Below, piece by piece: positions 17,062 through 26,310 of a stretch of 64,000 bases of DNA; the stretch's first letter is position 1; each line of letters starts with the position of its first letter. The translations under genes and the position numbers were made by a program. The DNA comes from Mycobacterium sp. IS-1742 (GTDB lineage Bacteria > Actinomycetota > Actinomycetes > Mycobacteriales > Mycobacteriaceae), in contig NZ_LQIV01000012.1 of NCBI RefSeq assembly GCF_001500125.1, positions 248,001-312,000 of the forward strand. Reading direction: 5' to 3'. The notes beneath the pieces are model-generated. The model was not told where the DNA came from and ran no database searches. It worked only from the letters and a program-made list of their open reading frames with translations.

Positions 17062-18591
17062 TTAGTCGGCCAGGCTCGGTTCTGCAGGGTCTCCGACCTT
17101 TAGACGCCCGACGTTTCTCAAGACGTAATCGCCGCTGTGCGGCTTCCGGGTAAGGAGTCGATAAACCAAGGTAGGCCCCGGCCAGTTCGTCGGGATTTCC
17201 CCGCTCGAGGTTCGATACCAGCTCGCACACAGCGCCCACACCGACCTCCGTAGTCGCCTTCTCAAGCGCGTGTTGTAGCGTTGCGCGCTCTCCGCCCTGA
17301 CATCGATCGCATGACCCGGATGAGCAGCCACGGCTTTGATGAGCGTTGCGATGTGACGGACTTGTGACTCGATCATGTAGAGGATCGACCCCGAGCCCAC
17401 ATTCGTGTTGGGACCATAAAGCAGGAACAGGTTCGGGAACATGGGGACAGTGATGCCCAGATATGCGTACGCCTGGGTCTTCCAACCCTCGGCCAAGGAG
17501 ACTCCGCGAGAGCCGCGCACGGACATCGGGGCGAGAAAATCGGTGGCGCGAAACCCGGTTCCGTAGATCACGACATCTGCAGGACGAAACTTTCCATCCA
17601 CGGTCTTGACACCGTTGTCGCAGAGCTCTGCGATAGCCTTCGGCACCAACGACACGCGATCACTCGCGATTGCTGGATAGTAATCATTCGAGAACAGCAC
17701 TCGCTTGCACCCTGGCGCGTCCGAAGGCATCAATTGCTCGCGCAAAGATGGGCTAGCAACCTGCCGATGTAGGTGGCGGCGCGCGATCGCACCGAGGACG
17801 CGTGAGAGGGGCTTCGCGTCGACTAGCGTCACAGCGAGCAACTCGAAAATTAGCCATACCGCGAAACGCTCGAGGCGCAGCGCCATCGGCAATAACTCGC
17901 TCACCCTGTCGTGAAGGACTCCATACCTGCTGTCCCACTTCGGCAAGATCCACGGAGCCGTGCGCTGATATAGCGTGACATGCTCCGCCTCCTGGGCGAT
18001 GTGTGGCACGAATTGGATGGCACTAGCTCCTGTGCCGATGACGGCTACTTGCTTGCCGCGAAGCGAAACCGATCGGTCCCAACGCGCCGAATGAAAGCGC
18101 GGCCCCTGGAAGGTGTCTGCGTCGGCAATAACGGGTACGTGGGGCAAGGAGAGCTGACCCACGGCCGAGACGACGACATCGCAGGTTATTGTCTCGTTCG
18201 AGTTCGTAACCAGGGTCCAACGCCCTGGCTGGTCATCGAAGGTCATTGCGACAACTTCGGTCTGGGTACGCAGATGCGCGGCCAGTCCGCCACTCTCCAC
18301 GAGTTGTTGGAGGTACTTGAGTATCTCGGGCTGCTCGGCATATCGCCGTGACCAACGAGGATTGGGCTTGTACGAGAGTGAGTACAACGCTGACGGCACG
18401 TCGCAGGCCGCTCCCGGATAGGTGTTGTCACGCCAAACACCCCCGATGTCTGCAGCCTTTTCCAGGATCGTGAAGTTCGTGAACCCGTCCTTCTTCAGCC
18501 GGTGGGCCATCGCAACCCCGGCGAAGCCGGCCCCGATGATCACGATCGACGGATCGTACGCGCGACAGGCCGTCGCGAAGTTGCTGCTCAT
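17062..18591 (-). CDS. Baeyer-Villiger-type flavin monooxygenase (1 of 3)
   Basis: A 509-residue flavoprotein monooxygenase with FAD motif IVIIGAGFAGVAMAHRL, NADPH motif VAVIGTGASAIQFVP and the Baeyer-Villiger fingerprint FQGPRFHSARWD. It would insert oxygen next to a ketone, making an ester or lactone, using NADPH and O2. I start at ATG 18591 because the FAD motif begins shortly after; the frame is open to 18837 but overlaps the preceding hydrolase gene, and no strong ribosome site is seen at the chosen start. It is the last gene of the leftward unit from 24473. The MymA protein of M. tuberculosis is a known relative. Confidence 0.9.
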   Translation of the reverse strand: MSSNFATACRAYDPSIVIIGAGFAGVAMAHRLKKDGFTNFTILEKAADIGGVWRDNTYPGAACDVPSALYSLSYKPNPRWSRRYAEQPEILKYLQQLVESGGLAAHLRTQTEVVAMTFDDQPGRWTLVTNSNETITCDVVVSAVGQLSLPHVPVIADADTFQGPRFHSARWDRSVSLRGKQVAVIGTGASAIQFVPHIAQEAEHVTLYQRTAPWILPKWDSRYGVLHDRVSELLPMALRLERFAVWLIFELLAVTLVDAKPLSRVLGAIARRHLHRQVASPSLREQLMPSDAPGCKRVLFSNDYYPAIASDRVSLVPKAIAELCDNGVKTVDGKFRPADVVIYGTGFRATDFLAPMSVRGSRGVSLAEGWKTQAYAYLGITVPMFPNLFLLYGPNTNVGSGSILYMIESQVRHIATLIKAVAAHPGHAIDVRAESAQRYNTRLRRRLRRSVWALCASWYRTSSGEIPTNWPGPTLVYRLLTRKPHSGDYVLRNVGRLKVGDPAEPSLAD

Positions 18592-18667
18592 GAGGCAGAG
18601 ACGACTGACTTCACGCTGCGGCGGTCGAGGTGGTGTAGGTGTAGGAGCATTGCCTGTTCGGACACTT

Positions 18668-19633
18668 TCACCTGACTTCCGAGGCTTCAAGGAAGCGTCC
18701 CGCTCGATGAATCGCGTCTCGGGCTTCGGGAAGAATCCGGAACATAGCCTGGAATACATGGATCTGTCCCCGGTATACCTGGATGTCGACGTGGGATCCA
18801 GCTGATTGAAGTCGCTCGGCGAGACGGCGCGAGTCATCGATCAACATTTCTCTCCCGCCCACCTGAATGAGGATCGGCGGCATCGAGGTGAGGTCCGCGT
18901 CAAGCACGCTGAGGCGCGGATCTCCGCGATCTGCGCCACCTACGTAGAGGTCAAGAGCGCGCGCCGCTGATTGAGCGGAGGCAAAAGGATCCCGGCGGCG
19001 AAGTTCACGCGCTCTGGCAAGTTCGCACCTGAGATCCAGGACGGGAGACATCAGCAGCATCGCATCAGGGAGCGGCAATCCAACTGCACGAGCGCCCAAG
19101 GCCGTGGCCATCGTGAGCTGACCGCCCGCTGAATCGCCGGCAACCGCGACGGTGCGCTGACAAGAACCCGGGGACCCTCCGCTGGTAAGCCAGCGATACG
19201 CATTCAGCGCATCGTCCGCGGCTGCGGGATAGGGATACCGCGGGGCAAGACGATACTTCACTGCGAAGATGGGGCGCCCGCTCGCCGAGGCGAGTTCACC
19301 AAGAAGACCGCGGTGCGTCTCCGGCGAGCACATAGAATAGGCGCCGCCGTGGATGTACAGCAAAGGGTTGGCATGCGGATTAATGGCAGGCGTGGTGATC
19401 CAGTCCCCACGAACCGGGCCTCCGGCGAATACAGTGTCAACCTTGCGCACTGTGACGCCGCGCCGAGGCCGTGAGGCTACGAGCGCTGTTCGAAGCACGC
19501 GATCCATCACCGCAAGTCCGTAGGCGTTTGATGGCATCAGCTGCGCCAGTGGCCGCAGCGTGGTTCGCGAGGACATCGCGACGAGATGACTGGCAAGACT
19601 GGGCTGCCAGTCAGGGGCATCCATTCTGGTCAC
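18668..19633 (-). CDS. Alpha/beta hydrolase of the hormone-sensitive-lipase type
   Basis: A 321-residue esterase with oxyanion motif LLYIHGGAYS, nucleophile elbow GDSAGGQL, an acid near VGGREMLIDD and the active-site His in GQIHVFQ. GTG 19633 overlaps the preceding gene's TGA (GTGA) and follows GAGGTG; ATG 19624 is the alternative. The HGG/GDSAG type matches LipR-like esterases, which sit beside a Baeyer-Villiger enzyme in the mymA operon. It would hydrolyse the ester or lactone made by the neighbouring monooxygenases. Confidence 0.88.
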   Translation of the reverse strand: MTRMDAPDWQPSLASHLVAMSSRTTLRPLAQLMPSNAYGLAVMDRVLRTALVASRPRRGVTVRKVDTVFAGGPVRGDWITTPAINPHANPLLYIHGGAYSMCSPETHRGLLGELASASGRPIFAVKYRLAPRYPYPAAADDALNAYRWLTSGGSPGSCQRTVAVAGDSAGGQLTMATALGARAVGLPLPDAMLLMSPVLDLRCELARARELRRRDPFASAQSAARALDLYVGGADRGDPRLSVLDADLTSMPPILIQVGGREMLIDDSRRLAERLQSAGSHVDIQVYRGQIHVFQAMFRILPEARDAIHRAGRFLEASEVR

Positions 19634-21147
19634 CGGGGACACACCTCTTCGGGCCGATTCTCGAATCGGTAGTCCGAGAGGCGAAAGGTGCGGCTCCGCC
19701 AATAGGTCTCCAGAGTCGTTGATGGACGGAGTGGAACGTCACCGTGCCTGTCGAAGTAGTAGCTGTTGGCACTGGAACAGCTCGGCTGCCAGAAAACCTG
19801 TCTGTGACGCCGCCTTAGCACTTCGGCGAAATAACGGTCGTTCGCCTCCTTCTTGACCTCCACCCAGTTAGCACCCAGCGCCCGCGCGCGACGAAGACAC
19901 CGGACGATGTGCCGACTCTGCGCCTCGATGAGCGTGAAGTACGAGGAACCGTTGTAGCCGTACGGGCCGAAGATGTTGAAATGATTCGGAAATCCCGGGA
20001 CGCTCACCCCTTCGAAGGCCTGCAGTCGATGCTCGCCCCACCATGTAGCCTGCTCCAGCCCGCCGCGTCCCTTCAATACGTAAGTAGGCATGTTGCCCGA
20101 CTCCATCACTTTGAAGCCGGTGGCCAGGATCAAGACGTCAATGGGATGAGCTTTGCCGTCTCGAGTATGGACGGATGCATGGTCGATATGGGTTATGCCG
20201 CTCGTCTCGAGCGAAACGTTGGACCGGTTGTAGGTTGCGAGATAGGAATTGTGGAAGCTGGGTCGTTTACAGCCCAACGAGTAGCGCGGAATGAGTTGTT
20301 CTCTCGTCGTCGGGTCATGGACCTCACGCCGCATGTACCGCTTTGCGGCGCTCTCCATGACATCGGCGAACGGTATCACCGTATGAAAGTGAGCGGCGAT
20401 TGGGAAAGTGATTTCCACGAACGCCTGGCTGGCGGTCCGGGTCGCCAATTGTGCCCCCGGCAGGAAATGTAGAAGCCTTCCACCCCACGTCGGTATGGGG
20501 AAGTCTGGCTTCGGCAGACAATAAATTGGAGTTCGCTGAAATACCGTCAGACTCTCTGCTTTCTTTGCGACTTCGGGTATCAGTTGCACCGCCGATGCAC
20601 CGGTACCGATTACTGCAACCCTCTTCCCGCTGAGATCTTTGGCATTGTCCCATCTAGCCGTGTGGAGCGTAACGCCGGCGAAATCTCGCACCCCCTTGAT
20701 TTCAGGCCACTTTGGCCGACTGAGAACGCCGGAGCAATTTATCACGAAGCGTGCCGTGAACTCCTCACCATTGGCACTGGTCAAATGCCACCGTGTTGCG
20801 TTCTCGTCGAAACAAGCCTCGGTAATGGTTGTGTTGAAACGAATATGGTCCCAGAGCCGATACTTTTCAACACATCGCTCGGCATAGGCTTTGAGCTCAT
20901 TGCCGTGGGCGTACGTGCGCGACCAAGAGGGCCGCATTTCGTATGAGAATTGATAACTGAACGACGGTATATCGACAGCGATACCCGGGTAGGTGTTCCA
21001 GTGCCACGTACCACCTACGCCATCGGCGTCATCAACCATCAAGAAGTCGGTAAATCCCGCCTTCATCAAGCTAATGCCAGACCCGATGCCGGAAAATCCA
21101 GCTCCTATGATAATTATCTCGTAATTACGGTCGGACTTGCGATCCAT
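19630..21147 (-). CDS. Baeyer-Villiger-type flavin monooxygenase (2 of 3)
   Basis: A 505-residue NADPH-dependent flavin monooxygenase. FAD motif IIIIGAGFSGIGSGISL, fingerprint FAGVTLHTARWD and second dinucleotide motif VAVIGTGASAVQLIP are all present. The gene is visibly lower in G+C than block B (27 of 60 bases G+C in 20821-20880). It ends in a GTGA overlap with the esterase gene. Sequence differs clearly from the two flanking paralogues, so this is an array of diverged enzymes rather than a recent duplication. Confidence 0.92.
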   Translation of the reverse strand: MDRKSDRNYEIIIIGAGFSGIGSGISLMKAGFTDFLMVDDADGVGGTWHWNTYPGIAVDIPSFSYQFSYEMRPSWSRTYAHGNELKAYAERCVEKYRLWDHIRFNTTITEACFDENATRWHLTSANGEEFTARFVINCSGVLSRPKWPEIKGVRDFAGVTLHTARWDNAKDLSGKRVAVIGTGASAVQLIPEVAKKAESLTVFQRTPIYCLPKPDFPIPTWGGRLLHFLPGAQLATRTASQAFVEITFPIAAHFHTVIPFADVMESAAKRYMRREVHDPTTREQLIPRYSLGCKRPSFHNSYLATYNRSNVSLETSGITHIDHASVHTRDGKAHPIDVLILATGFKVMESGNMPTYVLKGRGGLEQATWWGEHRLQAFEGVSVPGFPNHFNIFGPYGYNGSSYFTLIEAQSRHIVRCLRRARALGANWVEVKKEANDRYFAEVLRRRHRQVFWQPSCSSANSYYFDRHGDVPLRPSTTLETYWRSRTFRLSDYRFENRPEEVCPR

Positions 21148-21191
21148 TCCTGTATTTCACCGTTCTGACGGTCAGCCTTGCAAACTTGTAT

Positions 21192-22685
21192 TCAGAGTGA
21201 TTGCGTCAGCTCGACGTGTGTATCGTCGCGCCGGGTTATCACGTAATCATGAGGATCCAAGCGGGATAGTTCTCTCATAAACTGGGTCGCGAAACCTGGG
21301 TACATCGTGCCGTTGTAGCCGTCCTCGGTCAAATACCAACTGCTGCACCCCGAATTCCAAGTCGTTCGTCGAAGGCGGCGCTGAATTTCGGAGTGATAGC
21401 GGTCCTGACGATCCTCCCTCACATCCAAAGTGCCGATGTCATTTTGCTGAAGGAGCTTGATCGCCTTGACTATATAGTCAATTGCAGCCTCCATATATAC
21501 GAGCGCCGAGTTGTGGCCTGGCCCCGAATTCGGTCCGAAAGTGAAGAATAAGTTCGGATACCCGGCCACGCTCACGCTCTTGAAGGCAAATGTCCCCTGA
21601 GACCATTCATCGCCGAGCTTCCGACCGCCGAGGCCGCTAATCGGGAACGGGGTGCCACGTTTGGCCACATCGAAGCCAGTGGCAAATACGATACAGTCCA
21701 CTTCGTGCTCGACACCGTCGGCGGTCCGAACACCGTTGGGTGACAATGTGGCGATCGGCCAGCTGATCAGCTTGCAGTTATCCGCCTGTAGCGCAGGGTA
21801 ATAATCACTGGTCATGAGCATGCGCTTGCATCCAGGCCTGAAATGGGGCGTCAACTGACGTCTCAACCAGGAGTCTTTCACCTGCCGACGGAGATGAGCC
21901 TTGGCCGCCAGCTGTATCGCGGACGTCGCGGCGGTGTTCCAGACCATACCCACTGCCATCACTTCGTGGGCCCAAAACCACGCGTCGCGGAGCGCTTGTT
22001 CGCTCACCGGCAGGTGTGTGAAGGTCGAACGCGCCCAGGCCGGATGCCTGAAGTTCACCCTGGGCAACACCCAGCCGGGCGTTCTCTGGAAGACTTTGAC
22101 CGAGGCAGCCGACTTTACGAGCTCGGGAATGATCTGAACCGCGCTCGCGCCTGTCCCGATGACTGCAACCCTCTTACCGCCGAGATCGTAGCCATGGTCC
22201 CATCGAGCGCTGTGGATCTTTTTTCCACCGTACGAGTCAATACCCCGAATATCGGGAAAGCTGGCGTTGGCAAGTGGTCCACTGGCCATCACAACTGACC
22301 GGGTGTGATACCGCTTTCCATCTGCCGTGTCGGCCATCCAGATGCCGGCACTCTCATCGAATTCCAAGGCAGTCACGTCGGTATCAAACTGGATGAACCG
22401 GGCAAGATCGTACTTGGCGACCATATCGTCGATATATTCGAGGATCTCAGCGCTCCCCGAGTAGGTACGAGTCCAGCCCGGATTCGGCTCGAACGAGTAG
22501 GAGTAGAGAAGCGAGGGAATATCGCAGGCCGCACCGGGATAAGTATTGTCTCGCCAGGTGCCTCCGACGCGATCTGACCGTTCCAGGATGACCAAGTCAT
22601 CCGTGCCCTCTTGAAGCAGTCTGATCGCCGCACCGATACCTGCGAACCCGGCGCCGACGATCAACGTCGTCGTGGTGCCTGTCAT
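21192..22685 (-). CDS. Baeyer-Villiger-type flavin monooxygenase (3 of 3)
   Basis: A 497-residue flavin monooxygenase. FAD motif LIVGAGFAGIGAAIRL, the fingerprint in the form YGGKKIHSARWD (Tyr replacing the first Phe) and VAVIGTGASAVQIIP are visible. Its ATG overlaps the stop of the upstream diiron gene (ATGA), implying coupled translation. It could act on a different ketone or as a reserve for the same one. N-/S-oxygenation is a possible alternative activity for enzymes of this fold. Confidence 0.92.
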   Translation of the reverse strand: MTGTTTTLIVGAGFAGIGAAIRLLQEGTDDLVILERSDRVGGTWRDNTYPGAACDIPSLLYSYSFEPNPGWTRTYSGSAEILEYIDDMVAKYDLARFIQFDTDVTALEFDESAGIWMADTADGKRYHTRSVVMASGPLANASFPDIRGIDSYGGKKIHSARWDHGYDLGGKRVAVIGTGASAVQIIPELVKSAASVKVFQRTPGWVLPRVNFRHPAWARSTFTHLPVSEQALRDAWFWAHEVMAVGMVWNTAATSAIQLAAKAHLRRQVKDSWLRRQLTPHFRPGCKRMLMTSDYYPALQADNCKLISWPIATLSPNGVRTADGVEHEVDCIVFATGFDVAKRGTPFPISGLGGRKLGDEWSQGTFAFKSVSVAGYPNLFFTFGPNSGPGHNSALVYMEAAIDYIVKAIKLLQQNDIGTLDVREDRQDRYHSEIQRRLRRTTWNSGCSSWYLTEDGYNGTMYPGFATQFMRELSRLDPHDYVITRRDDTHVELTQSL

Positions 22686-23605
22686 TTGGCAACCGGTTCG
22701 TAGGTCAGTTCGTCCGTCCAGGATGGCGGCCGACCGAAAATCTGAACAGGGAAAACATCGATCGCATTGCCAAGGCGCTGAGACACGAAGTGCAGAGGCT
22801 GGGACCGCTTGATGGACGACGACATGTGCGCCTTCAAGATGTGATAGCCGGGCACCCTCCGCGTATGCTCACTGCGATCGCCGACATTGGCATACCGCGT
22901 CACTGCGTTGTATAACTTCTCCTCGGACAGACCCATAGCGTTGAGATTCATCAACATGCGCGTCAGGAGCGGGATATACAGCAAAGCGCCGGTGAGAATT
23001 CGCGGGTCGACAAGAGCACCCGCAGTTTGAATGGCGTGGATTCGCATCGGGCTGGCGCCCAGGTCATTCAAGACCTGGAAGCCAACCGCGAGATGCCTTG
23101 ATTCGTCGCTGTTGACCTTGTTGAACACCTCCCCGCACACAGGGTCGTCAACCTCATCGAGGAGAAACTTCAGCAGCGCTCCATCGAGCGCAGTCTCCAG
23201 TGCCGGAATCGCGGCCCCGATGACGGTCAGGGGCAGGGCTTCCGCATAACGGTCCAGCCATTCGATGACCAGCCGAATATTCTTGTTCGGGACCGGTTTC
23301 TCGCCTTCCTCGAGCATGCCCCAGCGACGCATCAAGGCAAGTTCGGCATTGGCGTGACGCTGCTCCTCGGCGTGAAAGTAACGGTAAATGTCTCCGAGCG
23401 CTTCGAATGGCGCCTTTGGAGCCATCGCGGCGAAGGCACGTGCTCCAACATGCTCAATCCACACCACGTCGGACATGAATTGCTTGAGTTTGGGACGCTG
23501 TTCATCGGTGATCAGTTCCGCGCCAGGGGCGTTCCAATCGATATCGGCAAGAGCCCATTGCTTGTTTTTGATTGTCTCGAGCATGTCACTGTATGCGAAA
23601 GCCAT
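22682..23605 (-). CDS. Ferritin-like diiron protein
   Basis: A 307-residue, mostly helical protein with two carboxylate-histidine motifs, AEEQRH (about 80) and SDESRH (about 170), the pattern of ferritin-like diiron oxygenases and related hydrolases. ATG 23605 follows GAGGAGCAGGG; the frame is open to 23722. It lies between the SDR gene (13 bases upstream) and the third monooxygenase gene (ATGA overlap). Family members of this kind are found next to MymA-like monooxygenases in mycobacteria. Whether it hydroxylates, desaturates or hydrolyses is unknown. Confidence 0.7.
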   Translation of the reverse strand: MAFAYSDMLETIKNKQWALADIDWNAPGAELITDEQRPKLKQFMSDVVWIEHVGARAFAAMAPKAPFEALGDIYRYFHAEEQRHANAELALMRRWGMLEEGEKPVPNKNIRLVIEWLDRYAEALPLTVIGAAIPALETALDGALLKFLLDEVDDPVCGEVFNKVNSDESRHLAVGFQVLNDLGASPMRIHAIQTAGALVDPRILTGALLYIPLLTRMLMNLNAMGLSEEKLYNAVTRYANVGDRSEHTRRVPGYHILKAHMSSSIKRSQPLHFVSQRLGNAIDVFPVQIFGRPPSWTDELTYEPVAK

Positions 23606-23618
23606 TTTCCCTGCTCCT

Positions 23619-24473
23619 CTACTCGGCTGAATCGTTCCATGAGGCCATGCGCTCCACGAGGCCCAGCGTGCGAGTAAAGGGGCCGGGTAGGGCTCTCTTG
23701 AGTTGCCACAAGACTTTGGCATCGAGTTGGGGTACTACATAAATTTGTCCGCGATCGTGCGCGTTCAACGTCGTTCGAGCAACGTGCTGTGGCGAAATGC
23801 CGGTCCATTTCATCAGGTTGGCCGCGAGTCTTGCAGCCGCCTCGTCGATTTGAGGATTGTTGACGATGTTCGTCTTCACGAAGGTGGGGCAAAGCACTGT
23901 GACGTTGATGTCAGTACCGCTCAGTTCGGCCGCCAATGTCTCCGACAGAGCGAGCACCCCGGCCTTGCTCACGTTGTAAGCCGCCATCCGAGGGGCCGAG
24001 CCAAAGCTCGCTGCCGACGCCACATTGATGACTCCGCCATGCCCATTGCTGCGGAGCCGAGGCACAAAAGTCTCGCAGCCGTAGATAACGCCCCAGAGGT
24101 TGACAGAAATCGCCGCGTTCCAGTCCTCGATCGACGTCGCGCCGATGCGGTTGCCGCCCGCACCGATTCCGGCGTTGTTGATGACGAGGCTCGCAGCCTT
24201 CTCGAACCAGTCTTCGCTCACATCAGCGAGGTTGCGGACCTGCTCAAGATCGGTGACATCGCATGCGATGTCGAAGCCCTCGCCGCCAGCCTGCCTCACC
24301 AACTCTGCCGACTCTTTTGCAGTGACGGGATCTTTGTCGGCGCACACCACGCGTCCACCTCGGCGCGCAAGCTCCACGGCGAATGCGCGGCCGATACCGC
24401 TTCCTGCGCCCGTGACGACTGCATCGGCGCGGTGCGTTCTGCCTGGTGCGCCGCCGAAGGGCAGCAATCTCAT
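23619..24473 (-). CDS. Short-chain dehydrogenase/reductase
   Basis: A 284-residue NAD(P)-dependent oxidoreductase: cofactor motif VTGAGSGIGRAFA, NNAG, and the Ser...YNVSK catalytic set. A C-terminal extension (QLKRALPGPFTRTLG) resembles SadH-like members. ATG 24473 has AAAGG eight bases upstream. It is first in the leftward unit with the diiron protein, three Baeyer-Villiger enzymes and an esterase, so it probably oxidises a secondary alcohol to the ketone that the monooxygenases use. Control is likely by the divergent TetR gene. Confidence 0.9.
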   Translation of the reverse strand: MRLLPFGGAPGRTHRADAVVTGAGSGIGRAFAVELARRGGRVVCADKDPVTAKESAELVRQAGGEGFDIACDVTDLEQVRNLADVSEDWFEKAASLVINNAGIGAGGNRIGATSIEDWNAAISVNLWGVIYGCETFVPRLRSNGHGGVINVASAASFGSAPRMAAYNVSKAGVLALSETLAAELSGTDINVTVLCPTFVKTNIVNNPQIDEAAARLAANLMKWTGISPQHVARTTLNAHDRGQIYVVPQLDAKVLWQLKRALPGPFTRTLGLVERMASWNDSAE

Positions 24474-24539
24474 CCGTCTGCCTTTCGGGTCGCGACATGG
24501 ACGTCTGCTGTGGGGAAACTCTCATCTGGGGGCACCAGC

Positions 24540-24572
24540 CACCATTGGTGTCGCATGCCACCAGTTTGGTGG
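24540..24572. promoter_or_regulatory. Paired CACCA/TGGTG palindromes between divergent SDR and TetR genes
   Basis: CACCA-T-TGGTG (24540-24550) and CCACCA-GTT-TGGTGG (24558-24572) are perfect inverted repeats, 7 bases apart, in the only shared upstream region of the SDR operon and the TetR gene. This fits an operator for the TetR protein encoded at 24602. Confidence 0.5.
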
Positions 24573-24601
24573 TGGAACGAGCACCTTGTCAAGATGGAGA
24601 G

Positions 24602-25234
24602 GTGCGGTCGAGAAACAAGCGCTGGGGTGGTCGGACCGGGGCCGAGCGTCGTGCCGAGCGACGGCAGCAATTGATCGAGGCCGCAACCGAGATTTGGAGT
24701 GAGAGCGGTTGGGCCGCGGTCACTATGCGCGGCGTATGCGCCCGCACAGGGCTGAACGATCGATACTTCTACGAGGGCTTCAAGACGCGCGATGAGCTGC
24801 TCGTTGCTGCGTGGGATGGCGTCCGCAATGACATGCTCGGCGAGGTCGCCGCGCTCTTCAACGAGCGTGCGAATCGGCCGCCGATCGAAACCATCACCGC
24901 GGCGATCACCATCGTGGTCGACCGGATCGCACGCGATCCCGGCCGGGCACGCATCCTCCTCGCTCAGCATGTCGGTAGCTCACCGCTACAAGACCGCCGC
25001 GCCGTGGCGCTACAGGAAGCAACGCAGTTGGTCGTTGAGGCAAGCCGGCCACACCTCCGACAAGATGCCGACGAGATAGCCCTTCGCATGGACACCCTGA
25101 TCGCTGTCGGGGGATTCGTCGAAGTCATCACCGCCTGGCACTCCGGTTTGCTTGCGGTGACCGAGAAAGAAGTGGTCGCGCACACCAGCAGACTTGCTGA
25201 AACCCTGGCTCAACGCTATGTCATCAGCGACTGA
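24602..25234 (+). CDS. TetR-family regulator
   Basis: A 210-residue TetR-type repressor: N-terminal helix-turn-helix (about 18-60; TMRGVCARTGLNDRYFYEGFKTRDELL) and a ligand-binding C-terminal domain. GTG 24602 is my choice since the Arg-rich lead and helix 1 begin there; an ATG far upstream at 24446 would add 52 unlikely residues running through the operator. The start is uncertain because GGAGAG lies too close. Divergent from the SDR-diiron-monooxygenase unit, which it probably controls. Confidence 0.85.
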   Translation: MRSRNKRWGGRTGAERRAERRQQLIEAATEIWSESGWAAVTMRGVCARTGLNDRYFYEGFKTRDELLVAAWDGVRNDMLGEVAALFNERANRPPIETITAAITIVVDRIARDPGRARILLAQHVGSSPLQDRRAVALQEATQLVVEASRPHLRQDADEIALRMDTLIAVGGFVEVITAWHSGLLAVTEKEVVAHTSRLAETLAQRYVISD

Positions 25235-25370
25235 TCGAGGCTCACAACAGGGCCAGCCAGCCCCGTGGCGATCGCTGCGAACCGCATTTGCGGGTCCGAC
25301 CGCCACCTTCACCGGCCACCGAGCACCGAATCCGTGAGTCGACCGACGCGTCGCACCCTGTTCGGAAGGA

Positions 25371-25399
25371 GCGACGCAGGAACGGTGCTCCTGCGTCGC
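25371..25399. terminator. Hairpin between convergent genes
   Basis: GCGACGCAGGA (25371-25381) and TCCTGCGTCGC (25389-25399) form a perfect 11-bp stem with a 7-base loop, between a rightward TetR gene ending at 25234 and a leftward gene ending at 25418. It has no U-run, which is usual for actinobacterial hairpins; it may act on both strands. Confidence 0.55.
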
Positions 25400-25417
25400 C
25401 GCACTTCCGCATCTTTG

Positions 25418-26287
25418 CTATCCCGACGAAGCGATAACTCGCTGTGAACCGTCTTGGTCGAACAGTTCTTTGCTCCAATGCTCCAGGACCGCGGCGCTGT
25501 CCCAATCATCAGGATGGAAACCCGGGCGATTGTAGGAACGGAAACGCCGCAGCGCATCGGCGGTGAACATCGGGGTGCGACTGAAGCGGTACAGACTGCG
25601 CACCAACGTGACCGGGTTATATGAGGCTTTGTCAGCGGCCATGGACAGGGCAGTCTGCAGAATGAGTTCGCCGAACAGAATTACTGAAGCGATCCGCATG
25701 CCGCGTACACGGGTGCGCTCGGTTCCTCCCACGAGCCGATAGACATCGAAGGCAACCGCTTTGTGCTCCGACTCCTCGAAGGCATGCCACAGCAGAATCG
25801 GTCGAACCTCTGTCTGTCCGATGAGCTTCTGGGCGTCTTCGCTGGTAAGAATGATTTCTGCCAGCGTAGCGGTGTAGTGCTCCAACGCGGAGGTCATGGA
25901 CAGCCGCATTTCCGGCGAAAAGCGCCGTTCCAATCGCTTGATCAGGCGTGCGACATGACGGTCGATTCGCGCCGTCGGATACCCCATGACCTGGAGTCGC
26001 TCGTTGAGGAGACGATGCTGGTGTCGATGTGTGGCCTCTTGTCCGATGAAACCCTTGACCGCTGTATCCAATTGGGGATCGTCGATGGAGCTCTGGAAGT
26101 TCCTGACCGATCGGATGAAGAAATCCTCGCCTTCCGGGAACGTCGCAGAAAGCACCGAGATGAAATGGCTCATCACCAGGTCGCCATCCACGAAGTGTTG
26201 CCGCTTCGTGGAGGTCGGCATCGGAAAACGAACACGCCTGGGTTTTGGCAGCACGCGGGTCCTGGTCCGGGCTTGATCTTCCGACAC
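25418..26287 (-). CDS. Predicted metal-dependent hydrolase (PF10118-like)
   Basis: A 289-residue helical protein with repeated Glu/His metal motifs: GQEATHRHQHRLLNERL (about 100) and WHAFEESEHKAVAFDVY (about 180). This is the pattern of the predicted metal-dependent hydrolases in PF10118, whose chemistry is not established. GTG 26287 follows GAGGAAGG; the ORF is open to 26443. It is divergent from its own TetR regulator at 26356, with an inverted repeat between. A second His/Glu diiron-like protein lies at 22682, so block A uses two unrelated members of this structural class. Confidence 0.8.
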   Translation of the reverse strand: MSEDQARTRTRVLPKPRRVRFPMPTSTKRQHFVDGDLVMSHFISVLSATFPEGEDFFIRSVRNFQSSIDDPQLDTAVKGFIGQEATHRHQHRLLNERLQVMGYPTARIDRHVARLIKRLERRFSPEMRLSMTSALEHYTATLAEIILTSEDAQKLIGQTEVRPILLWHAFEESEHKAVAFDVYRLVGGTERTRVRGMRIASVILFGELILQTALSMAADKASYNPVTLVRSLYRFSRTPMFTADALRRFRSYNRPGFHPDDWDSAAVLEHWSKELFDQDGSQRVIASSG

Positions 26288-26310
26288 TGGAGGTCCTTCC
26301 TCGAAGTTGG

